Assembly (NCBI GenBank): GCA_002500505.1
Contig: DLRM01000026.1
Span: forward strand, 1,246 to 65,245
DNA: 64,000 bases
Direction of reading: 5' to 3'
Origin: Planctomycetes bacterium UBA7888
GTDB lineage: Bacteria; Planctomycetota; UBA1135
Part shown: one piece after another, positions 52,594 through 61,245 of the stretch
Position numbering within the stretch: the stretch's first letter is position 1
Layout: each line of letters begins with the position of its first letter
Made by a program: the position numbers and the translations under genes
Notes under the pieces: model-generated
Told to the model about the DNA's origin: nothing
What the model saw: the letters and a program-made list of their open reading frames with translations, nothing else
Database searches by the model: none

Positions 52594-54561
52594 ATGAATC
52601 TTGCACTCCTACTCCTAGCCTTCTCCCCCGCACTACAGGCTCCTCTTCAAGGCCTTTTGCCTCTAGAGCAAACAGATCGCTACAAGGAACCGACCCGCCT
52701 AGCCCTCAAAACTTTAGATTGGGATAGCCGCTGGGGTTCCCCTTCAGTGCCAACCCACCTTGCTTACGAGGACTGGGAAGCTGCTGAAGCTGGCTACTAC
52801 TATGTCCAAACCACGGCAGAATCGTGGGAGTCCACCCGGGACCGGATTCGGTCTCAGGGCGGTCAGGTTTTTGACTACATCCCGCACAATGGTTTCGAAG
52901 CCAAGATGTACGCTGGACTAGCAAATGTTGTCTCCGCTGAGACCCTTTTGGTGGCCCCGGTCCACCCAGCCTGGAAAGTGCACCCTGAGACGGGAACTTG
53001 GGGATCTTCTATCGGCTCCGCCGATGGTCGCATGGAAGTTGCTCTTGAGCTTTGGCCCGATCAAGACCTTTCTATTGTTGAAGATGAGGTCCGCCAATTG
53101 GATGTGCAGATTCTAGAGACCAACCAAACGGCTCGCTTTTTGCGTATGCTCGTTCGCGCCAATTCGGGGGAGGTTCTTGCCCTCGCTCGCATTCATGGAA
53201 TCAAGTGGATTCAGGAAAGCGCTCAGGCTGAACAGCGAAACGATAAGTCTAAGTGGGTCATCCAAACCTACGTTAACAATGACACGAAGCTTTGGAATGC
53301 TGGAATTGATGGTACTGGTGTAACGATTGGTCACATCGATGGTCGCATCAAAGAGAGCTCCTGTTATTTCGATGATCCCTCAGGCGCATCCGTGGGCTCT
53401 AACCACCGCAAGATTAAGTGGATGGGAAGTGGGAGTGGGTCGGATTCGCATGGAACGCACACGGCTGGCTCGGCAGCGGGTAACCGTACTCCTGTAAACG
53501 GAAGTACTTCCGGGAACGGTATGGCTCCTGAAGCCTGGCTTGTTCACCAGTCAAGCTTTCCAGGAAGTAATGGCATGGACACTATGCTTAACAACGCCCA
53601 CATCAATGGTGGGCGCATTCATACAAACTCTTGGGGTAATGACTGGACAACTAGTTATGACAACTGGTGCCGCGACATTGATGCGTATTCCCATGACAAC
53701 GAAGATGGCTTGGTGTGTTTTGCCGAAACGAACGGATCCAAAGCTAAGAACCCTGAAAATGCAAAAAATGTTTTGGCCGTCGCCGCTTCCAGCAAAAACA
53801 ACCCCGAGCAACATGGCAGTGGTGGAAAAGGACCTACTGCGGACGGTCGTCGTAAACCTGAAGTCTTTGCCCCAGGTTGCTCCACTCTTTCTGCAAGCAC
53901 TAGCTCTTGTGGGACCACTTCTATGTGTGGAACCTCAATGGCTTGCCCCGTGGTCGCCGGTGGTGCTGCCCTCGTAAAGCAGTACTTTGAAGATGGCTAC
54001 TACCCAACCGGTTCTCCGGTTGCTTCTAATGGGTTTATTCCAAGTGGCGCTTTGTTGCGTGCAGTTCTGGCGAACAGTGCTGTGGATATGACAGGAATCT
54101 CAGGCTACCTTGGAAACCAGGAAGGATATGGCCGCATTCTTTTAGACAACGCTCTCTATCTTTCCGGAGATTCCCGTCGCAACTATGTTGCAGATGTTCA
54201 TCATGCGAATGGGCTAAGTACTGGCGACAACAAGTACTTTTCCTTTTACCTTCCAGCTGGTCGTTCCGAGCTTCGCTTGACCCTTGCTTTTTCAGATGAA
54301 CCTGGTGCCGCCAATGCCTCAAACCCCGTTGTAAACGACATCAACCTTCGGTTGCGTGCGCCAAACGGAACCATTTACCACGGTGGTATTTTGAGCACTT
54401 CGGATGGAACTGCTACTCCAAATCCAAGTCAGCAAGACCCCAAGAACTCGATTGAGCAAATCCTCATCAAGAATCCTTCGTCTGGAAAGTACTGGATTCA
54501 CCTTGAGGGTAAGAGTGTTCCGCAGGGCCCTCAGGGCTTCGCAGGCGTACTGACCTTCTAA
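52594..54561 (+). CDS. Subtilisin-family serine protease (S8)
   Basis: A 655-residue secreted protease. The signal is short (MNLALLLLAFSPALQA). A pro-region of about 190 residues precedes the catalytic domain. The triad is Asp about 248 in GVTIGHIDGRI, His about 286 in DSHGTHTAG and Ser about 448 in CGTSMACPVVAG. After the S8 domain (ends near 510) comes a beta-rich P-domain or CUB-like module (RSELRLTLAFSDEPGA, then DINLRLRAPNGT), as in KP-43-type enzymes. The stop shares CTAA with the convergent response-regulator gene stop. It diverges from the matrixin pair, so a proteolytic locus is likely. Confidence 0.9.
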   Translation: MNLALLLLAFSPALQAPLQGLLPLEQTDRYKEPTRLALKTLDWDSRWGSPSVPTHLAYEDWEAAEAGYYYVQTTAESWESTRDRIRSQGGQVFDYIPHNGFEAKMYAGLANVVSAETLLVAPVHPAWKVHPETGTWGSSIGSADGRMEVALELWPDQDLSIVEDEVRQLDVQILETNQTARFLRMLVRANSGEVLALARIHGIKWIQESAQAEQRNDKSKWVIQTYVNNDTKLWNAGIDGTGVTIGHIDGRIKESSCYFDDPSGASVGSNHRKIKWMGSGSGSDSHGTHTAGSAAGNRTPVNGSTSGNGMAPEAWLVHQSSFPGSNGMDTMLNNAHINGGRIHTNSWGNDWTTSYDNWCRDIDAYSHDNEDGLVCFAETNGSKAKNPENAKNVLAVAASSKNNPEQHGSGGKGPTADGRRKPEVFAPGCSTLSASTSSCGTTSMCGTSMACPVVAGGAALVKQYFEDGYYPTGSPVASNGFIPSGALLRAVLANSAVDMTGISGYLGNQEGYGRILLDNALYLSGDSRRNYVADVHHANGLSTGDNKYFSFYLPAGRSELRLTLAFSDEPGAANASNPVVNDINLRLRAPNGTIYHGGILSTSDGTATPNPSQQDPKNSIEQILIKNPSSGKYWIHLEGKSVPQGPQGFAGVLTF

Positions 54562-55268
54562 GTAGCGTTGTCGTCTTTCAGGCTCCCCAAACGGTAGCCT
54601 ACCCCCCGGACGGTCAGGATAAATTCTGGCCGTCCGGGGTCTTTTTCAAAGCGCCGACGTAGACGCACCACAAAATTGTCGACTGTACGCGTTGTAGGTT
54701 CGGCTTCTCCGCCCCAAACTTCATCTAATATTTTATGGCGGTCTACGATTCCACCGTGCGCTTCCAAAAGGAGTTTCATTATCCCAAGCTCTTTGAGGGG
54801 GAGCGTTTCCACAGTTCCATCGGCGGACTTGGCTTCGTGGGTATTCAGATCGAACCAACCATCACCCAAAGCGATTCTCTCTTTCGAATTTATTTTAGAC
54901 CACTCGTTCCGCCGGAGAAGTGCGCGTACGCGGGCAAGCAGTTCGTCCAAGTGAAAGGGTTTTACTAGGTAGTCATCTCCACCGGCTTCGAGTCCTTCAA
55001 CTCGGTCACGGGACAGGTCGCGGGCTGTGAGAAAAAGAATGGGGGTCCGATTTCCTTCTTCTCGCAAGCGCTTACAAACTTCAAAGCCATCCATCTTGGG
55101 GAGCATTACATCCAGCAAAATTAAATCCAGACCATCCGTGCGTGCAGCTCGTAATCCAGAGTCGCCATCTGAGGTGGCAATGACCCGGAACCCTTCTGTT
55201 TCCAAATTGTCACAAACCAGACGCTGTATGCGAGGTTCGTCTTCAACAACTAAGATGCGCGAGTTCAT
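54558..55268 (-). CDS. OmpR/PhoB-family response regulator
   Basis: A 236-residue regulator. The receiver has the acidic pair in LVVEDEPRIQ, the phosphorylation aspartate in LILLDVMLPKMDG, the threonine in LFLTARD and the lysine in YLVKPFHLDEL. The C-terminal winged helix shows LPLKELGIMKLLLEAHGG and RTVDNFVVRLRRRFEKDP plus VRGVGYRL. It overlaps the kinase gene stop/start by ATGA, so the two form a two-component system. It converges with the subtilisin gene, and no shared target site is visible. Confidence 0.95.
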   Translation of the reverse strand: MNSRILVVEDEPRIQRLVCDNLETEGFRVIATSDGDSGLRAARTDGLDLILLDVMLPKMDGFEVCKRLREEGNRTPILFLTARDLSRDRVEGLEAGGDDYLVKPFHLDELLARVRALLRRNEWSKINSKERIALGDGWFDLNTHEAKSADGTVETLPLKELGIMKLLLEAHGGIVDRHKILDEVWGGEAEPTTRTVDNFVVRLRRRFEKDPGRPEFILTVRGVGYRLGSLKDDNAT

Positions 55269-56380
55269 GATGGACCTAGTTTAGAAGCACTGCCCGGCCA
55301 AGTGATTTTGAATTCTGCACCTTTGCCTAAGCCGCTACTTTGAGCTTCGACTTTTGCAGATTGGGCGCGAACGAGTTCGGAAACTAAGTAAAGGCCAAGT
55401 CCAGTGCCTTGGGCGGTGCGAACCCGCTCATCGCCCGCTCGCCAAAAGCGTTCAAAAAGTCGCGGGCGTTCCTCAGTGGAAAATCCCCGCCCTTGATCTA
55501 ATATGCGAAGCACAGCGTTTCCATTTTCCTTTCTTAAGGACATAGATATGCGGCTCCCTTCGCCGTATTTAATGGCGTTTTCCAGTAAGTTGCGGAGAAT
55601 AGGCTGGAATGCGGTCGGGTCGGCTTCAGCCCAGACTTCGTTTTCAATATCCAAATCGAGGAGTTCATCGCCGATTGGGTTGGAAATACACCATGCGGTC
55701 ACGGAAGCCTGAATAGCCTCGCTCATATCGAGAGCTCGGACTTGGGGACTTAAAGCGCGGGCGTCTAAGCGCCCAACCGTGAGCACATTGTCCACCAAGG
55801 AATCTAAGCGATGGAGGTCCTCCAGTATTCCTTCGGAATAGGCTCGCGCTTTCGAAGGGTCCGGCCGACGTATCAAGGATTCCACGGCAAGCCGAATTCC
55901 TTGAATAGGGGAGCGGAATTCATGAGTGACAGCGTGCAAAAAGTTGGACTCCTGGAGAGTAAGCCGTTGTTGATGCCGTGCGCTTTTCATCAAAAACCAA
56001 ATGGCAACAAGAGCAATCAGGAAACTCAAACTTCCCTCACCTAACACCATTACGTGGTGAGCCATCAGGTCGTTATCCAAAGTTCGAATCGCCGTTTCAC
56101 TGAGTTGAATCCCTAAATGCCCACCGGCTTCAGCGATTGGAACTCTCACTAGGGCAGGAAAGTCAGGGGAGATTTTTTGCCATGCCTCGGTGGCAGAGGC
56201 TCCATTCTCCACACGATAAAGAAGCTCCTGTAATGCCAGATCTCGCCTTTCTAGGAGAGCCTGGTGTCCTGCGGTGTGAAGGGTTTCGCCCTGCCGCCAC
56301 AGGGAAAGACCCCACCAGCCGAGCTGGGCAAAGAAGAGCCCGGCGACCAGAAGAATCCAAAGAGGAAGGCGATGCGACAT
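55265..56380 (-). CDS. HisKA sensor histidine kinase
   Basis: A membrane kinase of about 371 residues. An N-terminal helix (LPLWILLVAGLFFAQLGWWG) and a second one near residue 145 (VMVLGEGSLSFLIALVAIWF) bracket a small sensing region. The H-box reads FLHAVTHEFRSPIQGIRLA. The ATP part has NLLENAIKYGEG, DQGRGFSTEERPRLFERFWR and GTGLGLYLVSELV. I chose the ATG of MSHRLPLWI; a GTG 13 codons upstream is possible. Its gene comes just before the OmpR-type regulator gene, which overlaps it. The signal is unknown. Confidence 0.92.
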   Translation of the reverse strand: MSHRLPLWILLVAGLFFAQLGWWGLSLWRQGETLHTAGHQALLERRDLALQELLYRVENGASATEAWQKISPDFPALVRVPIAEAGGHLGIQLSETAIRTLDNDLMAHHVMVLGEGSLSFLIALVAIWFLMKSARHQQRLTLQESNFLHAVTHEFRSPIQGIRLAVESLIRRPDPSKARAYSEGILEDLHRLDSLVDNVLTVGRLDARALSPQVRALDMSEAIQASVTAWCISNPIGDELLDLDIENEVWAEADPTAFQPILRNLLENAIKYGEGSRISMSLRKENGNAVLRILDQGRGFSTEERPRLFERFWRAGDERVRTAQGTGLGLYLVSELVRAQSAKVEAQSSGLGKGAEFKITWPGSASKLGPS

Positions 56381-56437
56381 GGTGCCCTTACAATAAGCCA
56401 CCAAGGAGCTTTTCGTCACACTTGAATCACCTAAACG

Positions 56438-57664
56438 ATGTCCAGTGTGCCGATTGAACGAATCACCAGCACCATGCCCGATAGAATCCCGGCCGATTGG
56501 CCCCCCGTTAGGACCATTAAGACGCCGAGTGAGCTGGCTGTCGCTCTCCAGGAGTGGAATAATGCCGGAATTATCGGTGTGGACACGGAGTCCAACTCCT
56601 TCTACGCCTACACCGATAAGCTGTGTTTAGTGCAAGTGACCGCTGGGGAAATTGACTACATCGTGGACCCGATTGCCCTTGGCGAAGATCTAAAGGCCTT
56701 CAACGACATCCTAGCCGACCCAGCCTTCATCAAAATTTTTCACGCGGCTGAGTTCGACCTCATGCTTCTGAAGAAAGATTTGGGCGTAGAAATGAAGGGG
56801 CTTTTTGACACTCAAGTGGCAATGACTCTTCTGCAGCACGAGAAAACGGGACTCGCCGCTCTCATTGACGCTTACTACGGAATCAAACTTTCCAAAAAGG
56901 AACAGCGTTCTAACTGGGGCAAACGCCCCCTCAGCGAAGCGCAATTAGCTTATGCGCGGATTGACACTCACTTTCTCCCGGACCTTCATAATCGTCTCAC
57001 CACCGAGCTTGAAGAAAAGGGGATGACTGCTGCGGCCGAGGGCGAGTTTCGCCGCTTGGAGCGAGAAATTTTGCCACCTCGTGAGCCGAACTTTGAAGGT
57101 TGGCGGAAATTGAAGGGAGCTAAAGCCCTTAGTCCTTCTGCCTCCGCGCGCCTCAAGGCAACGTTTCGTTGGCGTGAAGAGTTGGCGATAAAACTAGATC
57201 GCCCGGTATTTCGTGTCATGGCGAATGAGGTCCTGATTTCTATTGCTAATCGTCCACCTCGGAACACCAAGGAGTTGGCGTCCCTAAAAGGCGTGGGCTG
57301 GAACATGGCTCGCCGAAATGGAGAGGACATACTTTCTGCTTTACAATCTGCAGAGGGCGAGCGGATTGAAGCCCCGACTGCGCCCAAACGTACTCCGGAA
57401 GAGCGGCGGAAGCACCGGATTTTGCGCGACAACAAAGAGGCGCTTCGCCAGTGGCGCAAAAAAATGGCGGAGGAACTCGGCCTTCCCAGCGAACGGTTGA
57501 TGCATCGCCGCCATCTTGAGGAGCTTGGGAAACGTCTCCCGCAGACTCGCCAAGAACTTCTTGATACAATAGAGTTAAACGACTGGCAACGAGAGAACTT
57601 GGAAGCATCTCTTTTGCTAATGCTCGAATCCTTGCCAGACCCAAACCTGAACCTAGAAAAATGA
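56438..57664 (+). CDS. rnd: Ribonuclease D-like 3'-5' exonuclease with HRDC domain
   Basis: A 408-residue protein. The DEDDy exonuclease domain shows VDTESNSF (Asp and Glu), FHAAEFDLMLL (Asp) and YARIDTHFLPDL (Tyr and Asp). The C-terminal half has an HRDC-type helical region (LKATFRWREELAIKLDRPVF, then VLISIANRPPRNTKELASL) and a second helical part near the end. These match RNase D, which trims tRNA precursors. I use the first ATG; a second one 12 codons later is possible. It diverges from the kinase gene by about 57 bases, and its stop overlaps the Cys-rich lipoprotein start (ATGA). Confidence 0.9.
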   Translation: MSSVPIERITSTMPDRIPADWPPVRTIKTPSELAVALQEWNNAGIIGVDTESNSFYAYTDKLCLVQVTAGEIDYIVDPIALGEDLKAFNDILADPAFIKIFHAAEFDLMLLKKDLGVEMKGLFDTQVAMTLLQHEKTGLAALIDAYYGIKLSKKEQRSNWGKRPLSEAQLAYARIDTHFLPDLHNRLTTELEEKGMTAAAEGEFRRLEREILPPREPNFEGWRKLKGAKALSPSASARLKATFRWREELAIKLDRPVFRVMANEVLISIANRPPRNTKELASLKGVGWNMARRNGEDILSALQSAEGERIEAPTAPKRTPEERRKHRILRDNKEALRQWRKKMAEELGLPSERLMHRRHLEELGKRLPQTRQELLDTIELNDWQRENLEASLLLMLESLPDPNLNLEK

Positions 57665-57885
57665 AAAACCTAACCCTTGCCCTTGCGGCCCTTTCCCTTG
57701 CCTTTTTTGCTTGCGCAACTCCAGGCGAATGTGGTTCCAATTGTTCAAAGCCTTGCTGTGACGCCGCTGCGAAAGCCGAATGCGGGTCGAATTGCGCCAA
57801 GTCTTGTTGTGCCGAAAAGAAAGAGGCTCAATGCTGTAAAGATGCCAAAGCACTGGGGAAAAAATGTGCTGGCTGCGCTAAGTAG
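57661..57885 (+). CDS. Small cysteine-rich lipoprotein
   Basis: A 74-residue protein with a lipoprotein signal (KNLTLALAALSLAFFAC; FFAC lipobox at about residue 18). The mature 57 residues hold 14 or so cysteines in two repeats, CGSNCSKPCCDAAAK and CGSNCAKSCCAEKKE, then QCCKDAK and a final KKCAGCAK. Such spacing suggests metal binding at the membrane face, or disulfide-rich folding. I do not recognise the family. The start overlaps the RNase D stop (ATGA). A strong terminator follows, and the convergent neighbour is a CobW-type GTPase, a family often linked to metal supply. A metal-related role is an inference. Confidence 0.75.
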   Translation: MKNLTLALAALSLAFFACATPGECGSNCSKPCCDAAAKAECGSNCAKSCCAEKKEAQCCKDAKALGKKCAGCAK

Positions 57886-58873
57886 TCAACGGCTTCCCTG
57901 CAACACAAGCCTGGAGCCCACGCTCCAGGCTTTTTTTGTTGAGGTTTCGACCAATGAAAACGAGTTCGGTTCGACGTGGGAGAGTTCCCCAAGCTTTGTC
58001 GGCGGCGACATTGAAGAGCTCATAGGTTCCTTGAAGTAGGGCGCGTTCTTCGTGACCCTCTAAGTTGAGAAAACCTTTCCACCGGACAAGTTCACCGGAG
58101 TGAGAGCTGGCAATTGAGTTGAACCAAAGTTCGGTTCGGAGAGGGTCTAATGTTTTTGAACTCGTGAGAGTAAATGCCTGAAGTTCATTCTCTTCTTGAT
58201 GAGGCGCCAGAGACAAATCGACCAAATCGCTCAAAGGCCGTGGTTCACGAGCTTGAAATACAATTGCTGAGTCCAGTTCGGCTTGACTTGTCTCTAGCAA
58301 GGGAGCAACCGGGTTGATTTGACCGAGTTCCCTTGAAAGGGACTCCAGCCTCCCTGCTTTCACCAAGTCCTTTTTGTTCAGCACCACTAAATCGGCTAAG
58401 GCCACTTGGTCTCGGGCGGCCGTTTCTTTTTCAGCGCGCACCCAATGGGCAGAGTCCACCAAAGTTACGACTGAATCTACACGATAGAGGGCGGCGACAA
58501 TTTCTTCCACGAGAAAGCTGCGCAGGAGGGGGGCTGGCTCGGCAATCCCTGTGGTCTCTAGCAAGACCCGATCGAAAGCGCGTGCAGGGAGTAAACCTAG
58601 GGCGCGACGTTTGCGCAGCTGCTTCAGTGTGCGCACTAAATCTCCGCGAACCGAACAGCAAACACAGCCATTGGAAAGCTCAACGATGTCTTCATTCGAG
58701 CGAAGGATAAGTCGCTGGTCCACTCCGATTTCTCCGAACTCATTGACTAGCACTGCAAACCGTTGCCCGTGCGGTTCAGCCAGGAGGCGGTTCAAAAGAG
58801 TGGTTTTTCCAGCGCCCAGCCACCCAGTCAGAATGGTGACTGGCATGCGGGAATCGAAGGGGTCGCGAGACAT
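57878..58873 (-). CDS. CobW/G3E-family GTPase
   Basis: A 331-residue P-loop GTPase of the COG0523 group. The P-loop is ILTGWLGAGKTTLLNRLL. Next come the EFGEIGVDQRL switch and the CXCC metal motif ELSNGCVCCSVRGDL, and the guanine motif is VVLNKKDLV. The C-terminal CobW_C domain runs from about 215 (QAFTLTSSKTLDPLRTEL) to the end. The family supplies zinc, cobalt or nickel to client enzymes. It converges with the Cys-rich lipoprotein gene by eight bases, and the terminator of that gene lies inside its last codons. The metal and client cannot be told from sequence. Confidence 0.92.
   Translation of the reverse strand: MSRDPFDSRMPVTILTGWLGAGKTTLLNRLLAEPHGQRFAVLVNEFGEIGVDQRLILRSNEDIVELSNGCVCCSVRGDLVRTLKQLRKRRALGLLPARAFDRVLLETTGIAEPAPLLRSFLVEEIVAALYRVDSVVTLVDSAHWVRAEKETAARDQVALADLVVLNKKDLVKAGRLESLSRELGQINPVAPLLETSQAELDSAIVFQAREPRPLSDLVDLSLAPHQEENELQAFTLTSSKTLDPLRTELWFNSIASSHSGELVRWKGFLNLEGHEERALLQGTYELFNVAADKAWGTLPRRTELVFIGRNLNKKSLERGLQACVAGKPLTT
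57908..57937 (+). terminator. Rho-independent terminator after the Cys-rich lipoprotein gene
   Basis: A ten-base perfect stem AGCCTGGAGC/GCTCCAGGCT with a CCAC loop is followed by seven T residues. It ends the RNase D/lipoprotein transcript. The same bases encode the last part of the convergent CobW-type protein, so the hairpin is also coding on the minus strand. Confidence 0.88.
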
Positions 58874-58927
58874 GAAAGCAAAGGGTAACGCACGAGGGCT
58901 GGGCGCGTCTTCCTACAATGCCTCGTC

Positions 58928-61147
58928 ATGTCTTCCAACCAGGGTTTTTTGTTCAACGCTCCCGGCGGGCCTTATGCCCGGATTGCGCTGGACACCCCTG
59001 TACGACGCGAGTTCAGTTATCGAATTCCGCCTAGCTTTGGATCGGTTGAAGTTGGGTGCCGCGTCAGGGTTCCCTTTGGAACGCGTGACTTGGTGGGAGT
59101 TGTTGTGGGAACCGACCCTCATTTGCCCCCTGATTTAGACCCGCGGCGCATACGAGATATCCGGATTTTGCTGGATGAAACGCCCCTATTGACTGGAGCA
59201 TTAGTTCGCCTAGCGCGTCACATTGCTGACACGACTTTTTGCTCCTGGGGGCAGGCGCTTTCCGCAATGATGCCCGCAGCTCTTCGAAAGGACCGCCCGC
59301 GGCGCACCATTCCCACAGTGGAAGTGATTTCCATTCCGGAAGGCGAATCCTTGGAAGAGTTGGAACGCAAATTTCCAAAACAGGAAAAGGCGCTTGCTTG
59401 GTTAGCGAAGGCTGGTGGGCCTGTGGGCGTGAGAGAGTTTTGTTCTCGCACGGGTTTGTCGCGTTCCCCCTTGAACACATTGGCAAAAAAGGGTTGGGTG
59501 CGTTTTGATCGTCGTCGCGAGTTTTATGACCCCTTTGCAGGCAAGGCTTCGACTCCGGATACGCCACCAGAGTTAACTAGCCAGCAAAAGTTGTGCGTAG
59601 ATTCCATTTGCATGGGCCTGGATACGCGCGAACATGCGGATTACTTGCTTTATGGCATTACGGGCTCTGGAAAAACAGAGGTATACCTTCGAGCCCTCGA
59701 GCGATGTTTAGAACAAGGTCGCGGGGCCATCATTTTGGTGCCCGAAATCGCACTTACTCCTCAAACGGTCTCACGATTTCGAGCCCGTTGTTCGGAGATT
59801 GCTGTATTGCATAGCGGTTTAACTGATGCCGAACGGCACGACCAGTGGGTTGCGCTTCGAGAAGGTCGTTTGCGTGTAGTAGTGGGTGCGCGTTCCGCAT
59901 TATTTGCTCCAGTCCCAGATTTAGGTTTGATTGTTGTCGATGAGGAACATGAGTCTTCCTTCCGACAGGAATCTACTCCGCGTTATCACGCACGTAATGT
60001 TGCTAGAGAGAGAGCACGCTTAGAGGGCGCTGTTTGTGTGTTGGGGTCGGCAACTCCTTCACTGGAATCGTGGGTTTCCGCAAACCGAGGGGAGCTCAAG
60101 CGTTTGGACTTGCCCGAGCGCGTTGCAGGTGGAAAGCTTCCGCCTGTGCAAGTCGTTGACATGCGAGTTGAAAAGCCAGACAAAAAGCACTGGCTTGTCG
60201 TTTCAGATCCCCTGCGCCGCGCCATGGAGGAATCTTTCAGTCGGGACGAGCAAGCGATTTTGTTCTTGAATCGCCGTGGTTTTGCACCGGCCTGGCATTG
60301 TCGTGCTTGCGGCGAAACTGTGAAGTGCAAGGGGTGTGATATTGCGTTGACTTATCACCGCTGGCGTGAAAAGGCCCTTTGTCATTTTTGCATGCAAGAA
60401 TTTCCGCTTCCACAGTCTTGTCCTTCTTGCAGCGAAGACATTTCTCTAGTGGGGGTAGGGACGGAGCGAGCCGAACTCACAATTCAGCGGATGTTCCCAG
60501 ACATACGGATTGCTCGAATGGATCGGGATACGATGGTGCGCAGAGAATCCTATGAGGAGTTACTCGCAGATTTTGGCGCAGGGAAATACGACATTCTGTT
60601 AGGTACACAGATGGTTGCTAAGGGGTTGGATTTTCCAAATGTGACTTTGGTGGGAGTCCTCGACGCAGACACAGCTCTCCACCATCCCGACTTTCGTGCC
60701 GCAGAGCGGTGCTTTGATTTAATTGCACAAGTGAGCGGCCGCGCTGGAAGGAGTTCCAAAGGTGGACAGGTGGTGGTGCAGTCTTGGATTCCAGAACACG
60801 CTGCGATTCGTCATGCCGCTCACCATGATTTTATTGGCTTTGCTGATGTTGAAATGAAGGAGCGCCGTGAGTTTGGGTACCCGCCCTTTAGTTCAATCGT
60901 ACGGGTTTTAATCGAGAACACTGACCGCAACAAAGCGGAAGCGGCTGCAAAAAAAGCAGCCGACTCTCTATTGGATATTCAAGCTCCTGGAGTTCGCCTT
61001 CTTGGCCCCGCGCCGCCGCCTGTAGAAAAACTCAAAAACCGCTGGCGCCGACAAATTCTGGTGAAGGCCGACAATCATCAAGCCCTTCGCCCTCTCATGC
61101 CTACTCTTTACGCACTTTCAGAAAAGTGCGCCGTTATCCATGATTAA
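58928..61147 (+). CDS. priA: Primosomal replication protein N' (PriA helicase)
   Basis: A 739-residue SF2 helicase that restarts stalled replication forks. Marks are ITGSGKTEVYLRALERC (Walker A), DEEHESSFRQ (Walker B), the zinc site with cysteine pairs in CRACGETVKCKGCD and CHFCMQEFPLPQSCPSC, and the helicase motifs LLGTQMVAKGLDFPNVTLV and AQVSGRAGRSSKGGQVV. Length and order fit full PriA. It diverges from the CobW gene by 54 bases. A small hairpin follows the stop, too weak to call as a terminator. Confidence 0.95.
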   Translation: MSSNQGFLFNAPGGPYARIALDTPVRREFSYRIPPSFGSVEVGCRVRVPFGTRDLVGVVVGTDPHLPPDLDPRRIRDIRILLDETPLLTGALVRLARHIADTTFCSWGQALSAMMPAALRKDRPRRTIPTVEVISIPEGESLEELERKFPKQEKALAWLAKAGGPVGVREFCSRTGLSRSPLNTLAKKGWVRFDRRREFYDPFAGKASTPDTPPELTSQQKLCVDSICMGLDTREHADYLLYGITGSGKTEVYLRALERCLEQGRGAIILVPEIALTPQTVSRFRARCSEIAVLHSGLTDAERHDQWVALREGRLRVVVGARSALFAPVPDLGLIVVDEEHESSFRQESTPRYHARNVARERARLEGAVCVLGSATPSLESWVSANRGELKRLDLPERVAGGKLPPVQVVDMRVEKPDKKHWLVVSDPLRRAMEESFSRDEQAILFLNRRGFAPAWHCRACGETVKCKGCDIALTYHRWREKALCHFCMQEFPLPQSCPSCSEDISLVGVGTERAELTIQRMFPDIRIARMDRDTMVRRESYEELLADFGAGKYDILLGTQMVAKGLDFPNVTLVGVLDADTALHHPDFRAAERCFDLIAQVSGRAGRSSKGGQVVVQSWIPEHAAIRHAAHHDFIGFADVEMKERREFGYPPFSSIVRVLIENTDRNKAEAAAKKAADSLLDIQAPGVRLLGPAPPPVEKLKNRWRRQILVKADNHQALRPLMPTLYALSEKCAVIHD

Positions 61148-61245
61148 GTTTTAGCCCATGCGGGGCAAGAACTTCAGGTGTCCTGGAGCATAATCAAGAA
61201 GTCCGCGAAGAGGGAAGTGCCGCAAAAACTTATTGGAACATCAAT

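Noticed and set aside
52479..52727. Short open frame across the subtilisin start
   Set aside because: It overlaps the signal peptide of the protease in another frame and has no similarity to a known protein.
61155..61200. Terminator after priA
   Set aside because: Only short stems (GCCC/GGGC, CAGG/CCTG) without a T-run, so not supported.
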